Source: an uncultured Desulfobacterales bacterium (GTDB lineage: Bacteria > Desulfobacterota > Desulfobacteria > Desulfobacterales > JAFDCJ01). From it: 18,266 nucleotides of DNA. A model generated the notes under the pieces. It was given only the letters and a program-made list of their open reading frames with translations. It was not told the DNA's origin and did no database searches. Positions 6,554 through 13,921 of the stretch are shown piece by piece (position 1 is the first letter of the stretch; every line of letters begins with the position of its first letter). Location of the stretch: NCBI GenBank assembly GCA_945787595.1, contig CALZJV010000222.1, forward strand, positions 1 through 18,266, written 5' to 3'. A program made the position numbers and the translations under genes.

Positions 6554-6844
6554 ATGAATATTACTAAAAAAAATCTTATTCTGCTTGTCATCATCGGCGT
6601 TCTTACGTCCGGCCTTCCGGTTATCACATTATGTTCGTCTTATTGTGTCTCAAGCGATCCCGACCTCGATTCTCCCATGGACGGAAGCTGCCCGTTTTCA
6701 TTTCATTCATTTGTCCAGATTGTCATGGTGCTGTCAGCTCTTTTTGTTTTGCCCCTTGCAGGTCTTTTTCTTGTCAAGGACAGGCAATTCATACCATCCG
6801 GAGTCTATTGGCCCCTCTTTAGGCCCCCTCGATTTTCCCACTAA
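6554..6844 (+). CDS. Unknown small two-TM membrane protein
   Basis: 96 residues from the ATG at 6554. A strong GAGGAGG at 6511-6517 would instead favour the in-frame TTG at 6521 (107 residues), so the start is unsettled. The first hydrophobic segment resembles a signal anchor (LILLVIIGVLTSGLPVITLC). A short loop with Cys residues (CSSYCVSSDPDLDSPMDGSC) follows, then a second membrane helix (FVQIVMVLSALFVLPLAGLF) and a basic tail ending PPRFSH. I do not recognise the family. It is the last gene before the ccm locus. Confidence 0.5.
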   Translation: MNITKKNLILLVIIGVLTSGLPVITLCSSYCVSSDPDLDSPMDGSCPFSFHSFVQIVMVLSALFVLPLAGLFLVKDRQFIPSGVYWPLFRPPRFSH

Positions 6845-7014
6845 ATAATCACGACCAATTCAATCCATCTGAATAATTTCATATTGTCTCAGACAGCCTG
6901 AATATTTCATAAATTTTTTCCCTTTATATATTTTCAGGTTTTAATGAATTTGAAGTGCCAAATAAAGTTTCGCCGATAAAAACCTTTTCACGGGGTTGCG
7001 AGCGGAGGCGAGGA

Positions 7015-8970
7015 ATGACTGGAATCGGTTATTATTCTATTTTAATTTCATTATTCTTGTCGGTTTATTGCGGCTTAGCGTTGATTCTCGGCATTAAAAA
7101 CCGCCGGGCCGAAGTGATTGCCAGCGCTGAGAACGCTGCCATGGCTGTTTTTGTTTTTTTGACCTTGTCCGCGGCAGCCATGATCTATGCCTTGATAACG
7201 AGAAATTTTCAAATCGAATACGTTGCCAGATATACGAGCCGCAGTCTTTCGCTTCTGTATACCTTGACCGCTTTTTACGCCGGGCAGGAAGGCTCGCTGC
7301 TATTCTGGAGCTGGATTCTTTCGATTTTTACGGCAATTGTAATTATCCAGAACAAAAATAAAAATCGCGAACTCATGCCGCATGTACTCCTGGTTTTGAC
7401 AACAATTATATTTTTTTTCGCATTTCTGATGATCGTTGCAACCAATCCGTTTAAAACTTTTAATTTCGCACCGTCCGACGGCCAGGGTTTAAACCCACTG
7501 CTTCAAAATCCCGGCATGATTTTTCATCCTCCGGCCTTATTAATAGGCTACGTTGGATTTACGGTTCCTTTTGCTTTTGCTTTGGCGGCTCTTATTACCG
7601 GCAAGCTCGGCAGCACATGGATAAAAACCACCCGTAAGTGGACCCTAACCGCTTGGGCTTTTCTAACCGCCGGAAATCTGCTGGGAATGGAATGGGCTTA
7701 TGTCGAGCTGGGTTGGGGGGGATACTGGGCCTGGGATCCGGTTGAAAACGCTTCATTTATGCCGTGGATATTGGCAACCGCCTACCTGCATTCGGTCATG
7801 ATTCAGGAAAAAAGAGATATGTTAAAGGTCTGGAATATTGTCTTGATTATCTCTACATTTCTAATGACCATCTTTGGGACCTTTATCACGCGAAGCGGGC
7901 TGATTGCTTCTGTCCACTCTTTTGGAGAATCGACTTTGGGCTGGTTCTTTTTATTTTTTTTACTGCTTGCCCTTATCGTTTCGTTATCACTACTCATTTT
8001 TCGCCTTCCGCATCTGAAAAGCAAGAATCAGCTGGACTCCTTACTTTCCAGAGAAAGCAGTTTTCTGATCAACAACCTGCTTTTTGTCGGTATCGCTTTT
8101 ACGGTCCTGTGGGGCACTCTTTTTCCCATTATTTCGGAAGCCGTTCGAGGCATTAAAATGACGGTTGGTCCACCGTTTTACAACGGTGTTGTGGCTCCTC
8201 TCGGGTTAACATTGCTTTTGCTGACGGGTCTCTGCCCTATCATTGCCTGGCGTAAAACGACACTTAAAAAGTTTGTCGGCAAACTTCTTTTGCCGTTAAT
8301 CATTTCGGGTTTAGCAGCGGCCGGGCTATATCTCTACGGCATTCGATCACTTTATGCTTTGATAACATTCATATTTTGCATCTTTGTCGCAACCAACCTT
8401 TTTATGGAGTTTTTCACCGGCACCCACACCCGCCGCGCTGTTTTTGGCGAGAACTATCCGAAAGCATTTTGGAAACTTGTGACCAAAAACAAACGACGTT
8501 ACGGCGGCCATATGGTTCATTTCGGGGTTGTTCTGATTTTCATGGCTTTTGCGGGAAGCGTATTTAATGTGGAAAAACAGGTCTCCTTAAAAACAGGAGA
8601 ATCTTTTAAAATCAAAAACTACACATTACGATTCGATGCACTTTCCAATTATCCCACGGCCAGTAGACAAAAGGTCGTTGCGACGTTAACGGTCCTCAAC
8701 GACGAGCATCAAGTGGGGATCGTTTCACCCGAAAAAAGTCTTTACCATGGGCAGAATCAACCAACAACTGATGTGGCGATCCACACGAATTTTAAAGAAG
8801 ATCTTTATGTTATCCTGGCCGGTTATGAAAAGGATCTTGTCACCTTCAAGGTCTTGGTCAATCCACTGGTAGTTTGGCTTTGGATTGGTGGTGGAATCAT
8901 GGTTTTAGGAACGATAATCGTTGTATTGCCGGACCGCCGCAAGAGGGTGCAGCCAATTTTTGAGGGATGA
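7015..8970 (+). CDS. ccmF: Cytochrome c heme lyase CcmF
   Basis: 651 residues from the ATG at 7015, chosen for the GGAGG 6 bases upstream; an upstream GTG (6955) adds 20 charged residues unlike the family. CcmF is the membrane synthetase that joins heme to apocytochrome CxxCH thiols. It has about 14 hydrophobic segments. The tryptophan-rich WWD motif is GWGGYWAWDPVENASFMPWI (about 233-252). Likely heme ligands are in FHPPALLIGY (about 170-179) and YLHSVM (about 257-262), and later HSFGEST and RRYGGHMVHFG. The C-terminal periplasmic domain (about 540-620) ends in a final helix. Length and motif order are normal. It heads the ccm cluster. Confidence 0.95.
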   Translation: MTGIGYYSILISLFLSVYCGLALILGIKNRRAEVIASAENAAMAVFVFLTLSAAAMIYALITRNFQIEYVARYTSRSLSLLYTLTAFYAGQEGSLLFWSWILSIFTAIVIIQNKNKNRELMPHVLLVLTTIIFFFAFLMIVATNPFKTFNFAPSDGQGLNPLLQNPGMIFHPPALLIGYVGFTVPFAFALAALITGKLGSTWIKTTRKWTLTAWAFLTAGNLLGMEWAYVELGWGGYWAWDPVENASFMPWILATAYLHSVMIQEKRDMLKVWNIVLIISTFLMTIFGTFITRSGLIASVHSFGESTLGWFFLFFLLLALIVSLSLLIFRLPHLKSKNQLDSLLSRESSFLINNLLFVGIAFTVLWGTLFPIISEAVRGIKMTVGPPFYNGVVAPLGLTLLLLTGLCPIIAWRKTTLKKFVGKLLLPLIISGLAAAGLYLYGIRSLYALITFIFCIFVATNLFMEFFTGTHTRRAVFGENYPKAFWKLVTKNKRRYGGHMVHFGVVLIFMAFAGSVFNVEKQVSLKTGESFKIKNYTLRFDALSNYPTASRQKVVATLTVLNDEHQVGIVSPEKSLYHGQNQPTTDVAIHTNFKEDLYVILAGYEKDLVTFKVLVNPLVVWLWIGGGIMVLGTIIVVLPDRRKRVQPIFEG

Positions 8971-9101
8971 CGGGAAAAATGAAAAAAAATGAAGTTCAGC
9001 CACTAAGACATGAAGGCACGAAGAACGAAAATGACGTTTAGCTTTTGTCAAAAAGAGAGGAATCAGTAAAATTAAACAATTTCGAACCGTAGGAGTACAC
9101 C

Positions 9102-9365
9102 ATGTTGGGATATATTATCCTTTTTGGGCTGCTGTTAGGGGCATGTTACTGGATCATAAACCCGCTGCTTCAGGAAAACGTTCGCCAAAACGGCTTCACA
9201 CCGAAACCGGAGGATATCCTGGAAGCGTTAAAGAACAAAAAAGATGGCACTTATGCCACCATCCGAGAGCTGGAATTTGATTTAAGCATGGGCAAATTGA
9301 CTGAAGAAGATTTTCAGATTCTTAAGCGGCAATACACACAGGAAGCTGTCGCATGGGCAAATTGA
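9102..9365 (+). CDS. CcmI-like protein with zinc ribbon, N-terminal part (gene broken by duplication)
   Basis: 87 codons as sequenced. One N-terminal membrane helix (YIILFGLLLGACYWIINPLL) leads into a helical segment, EDILEALKNKKDGTYATIRE, then LEFDLSMGKLTEEDFQILKR. This is the 'LKxELxELDxDLxxGKLxExEY' pattern of the CcmI/CycH N-terminus. CcmI helps present apocytochrome to CcmF/H. A perfect 65-bp tandem duplication (9286-9416) shifts the frame, so this reading ends in AWAN-stop just inside the second copy. With one copy removed the gene would run 9102-9661 as one 164-residue protein. A GTAGGAGT ribosome site precedes the ATG. The C-terminal TPR domain of standard CcmI is absent. Confidence 0.65.
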   Translation: MLGYIILFGLLLGACYWIINPLLQENVRQNGFTPKPEDILEALKNKKDGTYATIRELEFDLSMGKLTEEDFQILKRQYTQEAVAWAN

Positions 9366-9416
9366 CTGAAGAAGATTTTCAGATTCTTAAGCGGCAATAC
9401 ACACAGGAAGCTGTCG
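9286..9416. repeat. Perfect 65-bp tandem duplication inside the ccmI-like gene
   Basis: The unit from GCATGGGCAAATTGACTG to CACAGGAAGCTGTCG occurs twice in direct contact, at 9286-9350 and 9351-9415, with the next base also matching. The period is not a multiple of three, so it breaks the reading frame. The lack of any mismatch means it is very recent or an assembly artefact. Confidence 0.95.
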
Positions 9417-9661
9417 GCTATATGAAGGAAATGGATAAATTAGAGTCGCTACAAGCAACATTTCCAAAGCCCGTGGATACGGTTCTTGAGGAAGAAATTG
9501 GGCAAGGAGTTGCTGCGAACCGCGCCTATAAATCAACCAAAAGAAAATACATTTACTGCACTTCTTGTGGCGCGAAGGCTGCTGTTGAGAGTCGATTATG
9601 TGCCGCTTGCGGGTCAAATTTGCACAAGCGCAACAAAAATTATTTCCAGGAGGAAAATTGA
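9353..9661 (+). CDS. CcmI-like protein with zinc ribbon, C-terminal part
   Basis: 102 codons from the ATG at 9353, which lies in the second copy of the 65-bp duplication. It repeats MGKLTEEDFQILKRQYTQEA and then continues the protein (GYMKEMDKLESLQATFPKP). It ends in a zinc ribbon, YIYCTSCGAKAAVESRLCAACG, with two CxxC pairs. By chance or not, the first copy supplies GGAAG about 7 bases before this ATG, so the half could be made on its own. Its stop overlaps the TTG start of ccmE by 4 bases (TTGA). In an intact gene this would be the C-terminal two thirds of a short CcmI-like protein. The zinc ribbon is cytoplasmic or periplasmic depending on topology, which I cannot settle. Confidence 0.65.
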   Translation: MGKLTEEDFQILKRQYTQEAVGYMKEMDKLESLQATFPKPVDTVLEEEIGQGVAANRAYKSTKRKYIYCTSCGAKAAVESRLCAACGSNLHKRNKNYFQEEN

Positions 9662-10044
9662 AAAAAAGAAAAAAGTATAAACCGCTTATCATTTCTGCCG
9701 TTATTCTTATGGTTATCGGATATCTAATTTATACCGGTCTGCGGGATACCATGGTTTTTTACTTAACGGTTTCTGAAGTGTTGGCAAAACCGCCGGAGGA
9801 TTTGACCGACACCCAGAAGGTTGGGGGCATCGTGACCGCCGGGTCGGTTCAATGGGATCCGAAGACGCTAAAGCTGTCTTTCAAAATTGAAGACGAACAG
9901 GCCAATCTAATAGTCAACTACGCCGGCGTTGTTCCAGATTCCTTTAAACCCGGAACAGAGGTAATCGTCGAAGGGACTTACCGGGGAAAGGGCAATTTTT
10001 TGGCTACTACAATCATGCCGAAATGTGCGTCGAAATACGAATAA
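9658..10044 (+). CDS. ccmE: Cytochrome c maturation heme chaperone CcmE, CxxxY variant
   Basis: 128 residues from a TTG start at 9658, chosen because AGGAGG precedes it and it overlaps the upstream stop as TTGA. One N-terminal helix (about 10-28) anchors a periplasmic OB-fold: RDTMVFYLTVSEVLAKPPED, KVGGIVTAGSVQWDPKT, LKLSFKIED, GVVPDSFKPGTEVIVEGTY. CcmE takes heme from CcmC and hands it to CcmF. Most bacterial forms bind heme covalently through His in VLAKHDENY. Here the region reads IMPKCASKYE, so the His is replaced by C123 with Y127 kept: the CxxxY type described in Desulfovibrio and archaea. No residues follow the motif, so the flexible tail is very short. Confidence 0.92.
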   Translation: MKKRKKYKPLIISAVILMVIGYLIYTGLRDTMVFYLTVSEVLAKPPEDLTDTQKVGGIVTAGSVQWDPKTLKLSFKIEDEQANLIVNYAGVVPDSFKPGTEVIVEGTYRGKGNFLATTIMPKCASKYE

Positions 10045-10283
10045 AAGCCTATGCTTTTTCCTATACTGCGCTCGGAAAAAGTGGCCCCGGCGGGGCAGTC
10101 ATGGCGCAGTTTATTAGGTTTCAGGTTTCAGGTTTCGGGTGTCAGGGAGTTGAGGTGATAGATCCTGAAACCTGAACACTGACACCTGAAACCTTTGAAA
10201 TACCGACGCACGCGGTAACATCGACAATAAATTGTCGATATGATGTCGCTAAGCGCCTAAGGCAAAGCGGAGCGCTGCCGTAT
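10045..10283. repeat. Repeat-rich gap splitting the ccm cluster
   Basis: No gene is seen. The gap holds an 8-bp inverted repeat CTTTTTCC/GGAAAAAG (10054-10081), which could act as a weak terminator, a GCCCC/GGGGC hairpin, an imperfect inverted repeat of 30-base arms built from GGTTTCAGG/GTGTCAGG units (10117-10146 and 10164-10193), and a 20-bp palindrome ATCGACAAT-AA-ATTGTCGAT (10220-10239). The GGTTTCAGG units also occur at 16285-16311 and 16652-16684. Confidence 0.7.
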
Positions 10284-10742
10284 ATGAATTTAGAACACCA
10301 TATTGAGGCAAAGGGATTGAATAAAAAATTTGGTTATAAAACCGCCCTGCGGAATATTGATATTTTTTTGAAGGAAGGTGATTCCCTTGCCCTTTTCGGT
10401 CCCAACGGGGCCGGCAAATCGACATTGATTCAAGTTCTGTGCTCCCTGCTGCAGCCGACTTCGGGCAGCGTCAGGATTGCCGGATATGAAGCGCAACGTG
10501 ATCGCGAGGCGCTGCATCAATTTATTGGCCTCATCGCTCACCAGACGTTTCTATATCCTCACCTAACCGCTTATGAAAATCTTAAATTTTACGGAACGAT
10601 GTACGGGGTGGCCCGGCTTGATGTCAGGATTAAAGATGTTCTGGATCTCGTTGGATTGAGTGACTGCACTAATGACACCGTTCAAAACTTTTCACGCGGA
10701 ATGCAACAGCGCCTCTCAATCGGGTTCTTCATGATCCGATGA
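10284..10742 (+). CDS. ccmA: Heme exporter ATPase CcmA, N-terminal part (frameshifted)
   Basis: 152 codons up to a frameshift. CcmA is the ABC ATPase that works with CcmB to release heme-loaded CcmE from CcmC. Walker A is GPNGAGKST (about 39-47), the Q-loop region is IAHQTFLYPHLTAYENLKF, and the signature is NFSRGMQQRLSIG. The reading then ends as FFMIR-stop. In the next frame the same bases read RVLHDPMILFLDEP, the expected link to Walker B. The break is therefore a small indel near 10720, possibly at the GGG run. A GGAG lies about 11 bases before the ATG. It may be a real pseudogene, a sequencing error or a recoding site. Confidence 0.85.
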   Translation: MNLEHHIEAKGLNKKFGYKTALRNIDIFLKEGDSLALFGPNGAGKSTLIQVLCSLLQPTSGSVRIAGYEAQRDREALHQFIGLIAHQTFLYPHLTAYENLKFYGTMYGVARLDVRIKDVLDLVGLSDCTNDTVQNFSRGMQQRLSIGFFMIR

Positions 10743-11005
10743 TACTGTTTTTGGACGAACCTTTTACCGGCCTGGACCAGCAGGGTCGTGAGGATTTTAT
10801 AAAATTGATTTTGCAATTTCGCGATCAGGGGAAAACCGTAATCATGGCATCGCATGATTTACAACTGGGTATAGAACTGTGCGACCGGGCAGCGATACTA
10901 AAAGCAGGTAAAATTGTGTACCTGCAGGATGTCGCCCATATCTCGAAAAACGATTTTAGACAGATCTATGCACAACAAATCGGAGTAAATGTGTTGCCAT
11001 TATAG
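10739..11005 (+). CDS. ccmA: Heme exporter ATPase CcmA, C-terminal part (frameshifted)
   Basis: 88 codons, continuing CcmA after the frameshift. Walker B is MILFLDEPFTGLD, with the D-loop following, and the H-loop is VIMASHDLQLG; the end is CDRAAILKAGKIVYLQD and a short helix. The two parts overlap by 4 bases (ATGA), so some coupled translation of the second part is conceivable, but a lone half ATPase would not be expected to work. Joined, the two parts make about 240 residues, close to normal for CcmA (about 200-240). The ccmB gene starts 8 bases later. Confidence 0.85.
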   Translation: MILFLDEPFTGLDQQGREDFIKLILQFRDQGKTVIMASHDLQLGIELCDRAAILKAGKIVYLQDVAHISKNDFRQIYAQQIGVNVLPL

Positions 11006-11013
11006 GTGGTTTG

Positions 11014-11691
11014 ATGAAATTTGTCCATAAACTGGGGGCCATTGTTTGGAAAGATTTTGTTTCCGAATTCAGAACCAAGGAGATGATTCTTTCCATGTGC
11101 CTATTTTCTTTTTTGGTCCTGATCATATTTAATTTCGCCTTTGGGTCATCACTCAATTTTGACCAGGGGATGATTGCAGGGATTCTCTGGGTTGCGTTTG
11201 TTTTCTCCGGGCTGACAGGACTCGGCCGGTCTTTTAGCATGGAGCGGGATAGAGGGACGCTTCAGGGCCTCATTTTATGTCCGGTCAGCCCCTGGACAAT
11301 TTTTCTGGCAAAACTCATTGGCGTATTCTTATTTACAACCGTTATGGAAATTATTACTATTTTCATTTTATCGGTTCTATATAATACCACCGTCCTTCCC
11401 TTTCTCGTTCCGCTGGGGCTGATTGTTTTCCTGGGAACCCTGGGCTTTACGGCTATCGGAACCATTTTTTCCGCCATTTCTGCAACCGCGAAAGCCAGAG
11501 ATGTCCTTCTGTCAATTCTCTTTTTTCCGATTTCGGTTCCCGTGATTATTGCTTCGGTTAAGTCAACCGCGATAATTTTAAACGGCAAATCTTTTCAGAT
11601 GGTATTTCCCTGGCTAAAGATCCTGGTCGCTTTTGATCTTATTTTTCTGCTCGTTTCGTATTTAACTTTCGCGTATATCCTGGAGGAATAA
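11014..11691 (+). CDS. ccmB: Heme exporter permease CcmB
   Basis: 225 residues with six hydrophobic segments. The first part is KLGAIVWKDFVSEFRTKEMI, a typical CcmB start, followed by FSGLTGLGRSFSMERDRGTL, LCPVSPWTIFLAKL and ATAKARDVLLSILFFPISVPV, all family marks. CcmB forms the membrane part of the CcmAB transporter that drives release of holo-CcmE. I took the ATG at 11014 over the TTG at 11011; AGGTGG stands 4 bases ahead. The gene follows ccmA by 8 bases and precedes ccmC by 2. Confidence 0.93.
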   Translation: MKFVHKLGAIVWKDFVSEFRTKEMILSMCLFSFLVLIIFNFAFGSSLNFDQGMIAGILWVAFVFSGLTGLGRSFSMERDRGTLQGLILCPVSPWTIFLAKLIGVFLFTTVMEIITIFILSVLYNTTVLPFLVPLGLIVFLGTLGFTAIGTIFSAISATAKARDVLLSILFFPISVPVIIASVKSTAIILNGKSFQMVFPWLKILVAFDLIFLLVSYLTFAYILEE

Positions 11692-11693
11692 TC

Positions 11694-12386
11694 TTGAAGC
11701 GCACGCAAACCCTTTGGATACCTTTTCAGCTTCTTACCTACGTGTTGATGCTGATCGCGCTGTATGCCATCTTTCTCTATGCACCCGTCGAAAAAACAAT
11801 GGGCGTCGTTCAAAAAATATTCTATATCCATGTCCCCTCCGCTTTTCTGTCATATCTGGCGTTTTTTATCACTTTCATAGCCAGTATCCTCTATTTATAT
11901 CGCAAGGATTCTAAGTGGGATACCGTTGCTCATTGTGCGGTTGAAACCGGAGTCATATTTTGTACCATCGTTTTAATCACCGGCCCAATCTGGGCAAAAC
12001 CTGTTTGGAATGTTTGGTGGACATGGGACCCGCGGTTAACGACAACGTTGATTTTATGGTTTACTTATGTTGCATACCTGATGCTCCGAAGGTCGGTAAA
12101 AGAAAACCAGCGGGCGAACCTATCGGCTGTCTTCGGTATCATCGGTTTTATTAATGTTCCGATTACATTTTTTTCCATCAGATTGTGGAGAACAATCCAC
12201 CCGGTTATTATCACCAGCCGTGGTCTCAACATGTCTTGGCCGATGAAACTCTCTTTAATAATCACGCTTATCGCTTTCTGTTTTTTGTTTGTCTCCCTGC
12301 TTATAAGCAGAATCAGATTAGAGCGGTTAAAGATGCGTATTGAGGAAATCAACGAAATCGTGGACGACATGAATTTAATAAAATAG
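11694..12386 (+). CDS. ccmC: Heme exporter/handling protein CcmC
   Basis: 230 residues from a TTG start with GGAGGA 7 bases upstream. CcmC binds heme in its WWD domain and presents it to CcmE. It has six membrane helices. The first heme-ligand His is in FYIHVPSAF (H46), the WWD motif is WNVWWTWDPRLT (105-116), and the second His is in RTIHPVI (H169), matching the two His that flank the WWD domain in CcmC. The charged tail (LERLKMRIEEINEIVDD) is a cytoplasmic helix. The start is 2 bases after ccmB, so translation is probably coupled. Confidence 0.94.
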   Translation: MKRTQTLWIPFQLLTYVLMLIALYAIFLYAPVEKTMGVVQKIFYIHVPSAFLSYLAFFITFIASILYLYRKDSKWDTVAHCAVETGVIFCTIVLITGPIWAKPVWNVWWTWDPRLTTTLILWFTYVAYLMLRRSVKENQRANLSAVFGIIGFINVPITFFSIRLWRTIHPVIITSRGLNMSWPMKLSLIITLIAFCFLFVSLLISRIRLERLKMRIEEINEIVDDMNLIK

Positions 12387-12401
12387 CGAAAGGGATTTAT
12401 A

Positions 12402-12566
12402 ATGGATAATAGTATTTATCTTTTTGCGGCCTTCAGCATAACCTGGTCGGTTATTTTCATATACATTTTCAGACTCTTCCGGAGTCAAAAGGCCCTCAAC
12501 TATCAGATAAATAAAATCAAAAAATCGTTGCAGAAAAATATCGAATTGGACGACAGCCATTCCTGA
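12402..12566 (+). CDS. ccmD: CcmD-like small membrane protein
   Basis: 54 residues. It has one membrane helix (about 5-26, LFAAFSITWSVIFIYIFRLF) followed by a basic cytoplasmic helix (RSQKALNYQINKIKKSLQKN). Position directly after ccmC, size and topology match CcmD, which helps free heme-loaded CcmE from CcmC. AAAGGG lies upstream of the ATG. Sequence is weakly conserved in this family, so the call rests on size, topology and place. Confidence 0.75.
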   Translation: MDNSIYLFAAFSITWSVIFIYIFRLFRSQKALNYQINKIKKSLQKNIELDDSHS

Positions 12567-12624
12567 ACACAGAGCTTGAGCATTGCGTCTTGCGGATGAC
12601 GCCTGATGAGGATTCATTAGCTAT

Positions 12625-13170
12625 ATGGAACCAAAAATATTTTTTCGAAAATCAGGTCTAGCAATTGCTGCGCTCGTCGCAGTCGGCTTTTTAGGACTTT
12701 TAGTATGGGGCATGCTAAACAAGCAACCCATAACCGGCCTTAGCGGCGTCACCATGGTAAATCGTGAGGCACCTGGCTTTATCCTGACGACATTCAAAGA
12801 ACCCACGATTTCCCTGCAAGACTTGCGGGGCAAACCGGTAGTCATCAATTTCTGGGCGTCCTGGTGCCCTCCCTGCAGGATTGAAGCACCGCTTATAGAA
12901 AAAACGTGGCGGGCGTATAAAAATCGTGGTCTGATTTTTCTCGGGGTCAATATTCAGGATCGGAAGGAAGATGCCCTGAACTATATCCGGGAGTTCGATA
13001 TCACCTATCCCAACGGACCGGACCCGACCGGAGAGATCAGCATCGACTATGGAGTTTCAGGCCTTCCGGTGACGTTTTTCATATCCAGCCAGGGAGAGGT
13101 TGTTCGTCGCTGGGTTGGCGCTATCGAGAAAAGCGTGCTGATCAGCTCCATCGAGGAGATCATGCCATGA
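12625..13170 (+). CDS. ccmG: Membrane-anchored thioredoxin-like protein CcmG/TlpA/ResA type
   Basis: 181 residues. An N-terminal helix (about 10-30) anchors a periplasmic thioredoxin fold. It starts with EAPGFILTTF, then LRGKPVVINFWASWCPPCRIEAP, with active-site C81 and C84, and GLPVTFFISSQGEVV with the cis-Pro (P148). It reduces the CxxCH thiols of apocytochromes or of CcmH, and gets electrons from CcdA. The stop overlaps the ccdA start by 4 bases (ATGA), strong support for the pair. CcmG, ResA and TlpA cannot be separated from sequence alone here. Confidence 0.88.
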   Translation: MEPKIFFRKSGLAIAALVAVGFLGLLVWGMLNKQPITGLSGVTMVNREAPGFILTTFKEPTISLQDLRGKPVVINFWASWCPPCRIEAPLIEKTWRAYKNRGLIFLGVNIQDRKEDALNYIREFDITYPNGPDPTGEISIDYGVSGLPVTFFISSQGEVVRRWVGAIEKSVLISSIEEIMP

Positions 13171-13919
13171 CTGAGATACAGATTTTGCTGACCAACTGGA
13201 TGAATGCATTGGCCGTCTTGCTCCCCTTTGGATATTCCTTTGGGGCCGGGATGGTGTCAACCGTTAATCCGTGCGGTTTTTCCATGCTGCCGGCCTATCT
13301 ATCTCTTTATCTGGGTGAGCGGGATAGCGGCACTGCTTCCGGCCATTTTATTGTCAGAGGTGGCAAAGCGCTGCTTATCGGAACAGCGGTAACCTCAGGA
13401 TTCACGGTCCTTTTTTCCTTTTTCGGCTTCATTCTCTGGGCCGGGGGATATTTTCTTATGCAGTATTTGCCCTGGCTCGGTTTGTTTGTCGGGGCTGTCC
13501 TGGCTTGTCTCGGCCTGTTTCTGCTGGCCGGGAAATCGGTCCATGCTGCACTGCCGGCCCGCCTTGCGAACCTGATAGGCAGTTCCGAAACGCAAGGGGT
13601 CAAAACCTACTTTCTTTTTGGTATCGGATACGGCATGGCCTCTTTGGGTTGTACGCTGCCCATATTCCTGGTGGTGGTGGGAAGCGCCATTAAATCTCAG
13701 GGTTTTTCAAATGGTCTTTTCCAATTTTTCAGCTATTCCTTAGGTATGGGAGCCGTGCTGACCTCCCTGGCCCTAAGTATCGCTGTCTTCAAAGGAGGGC
13801 TGGCGACTTATTTGCGCCGTGTCGTACCCTATATGGGAAGAATTGCAGGCGCCCTGTTGCTGGTATCCGGATCTTACCAGATTTACTATTGGTTAACCAA
13901 AGGAGGATTGCTCGCATAA
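13167..13919 (+). CDS. ccdA: Thiol-disulfide transporter CcdA (DsbD-beta type)
   Basis: 250 residues with about six membrane helices. The two redox Cys of the family are seen: VNPCGFSMLPAYL (C36) and SLGCTLPIFLVV (C162), placed in the first and fourth helices. It carries electrons from cytoplasmic thioredoxin across the membrane to the CcmG-like protein that overlaps it. The end has the TYLRRVVPYMGRIAGALLLV stretch common to CcdA. No soluble DsbD domains are present. Confidence 0.92.
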   Translation: MTEIQILLTNWMNALAVLLPFGYSFGAGMVSTVNPCGFSMLPAYLSLYLGERDSGTASGHFIVRGGKALLIGTAVTSGFTVLFSFFGFILWAGGYFLMQYLPWLGLFVGAVLACLGLFLLAGKSVHAALPARLANLIGSSETQGVKTYFLFGIGYGMASLGCTLPIFLVVVGSAIKSQGFSNGLFQFFSYSLGMGAVLTSLALSIAVFKGGLATYLRRVVPYMGRIAGALLLVSGSYQIYYWLTKGGLLA

Positions 13920-13921
13920 AA

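Noticed and set aside
8993..9028. 'CCACTAAGACATGAAGGCACGAAG' type sequence after ccmF
   Set aside because: It resembles a dispersed intergenic repeat seen in many bacteria, but only one short copy is present here, so it was not listed as a repeat.
10737..10745. TGA at the end of the first ccmA part as a second selenocysteine codon
   Set aside because: The protein continues in a different frame, not the same one, so this is a frameshift and not Sec recoding.
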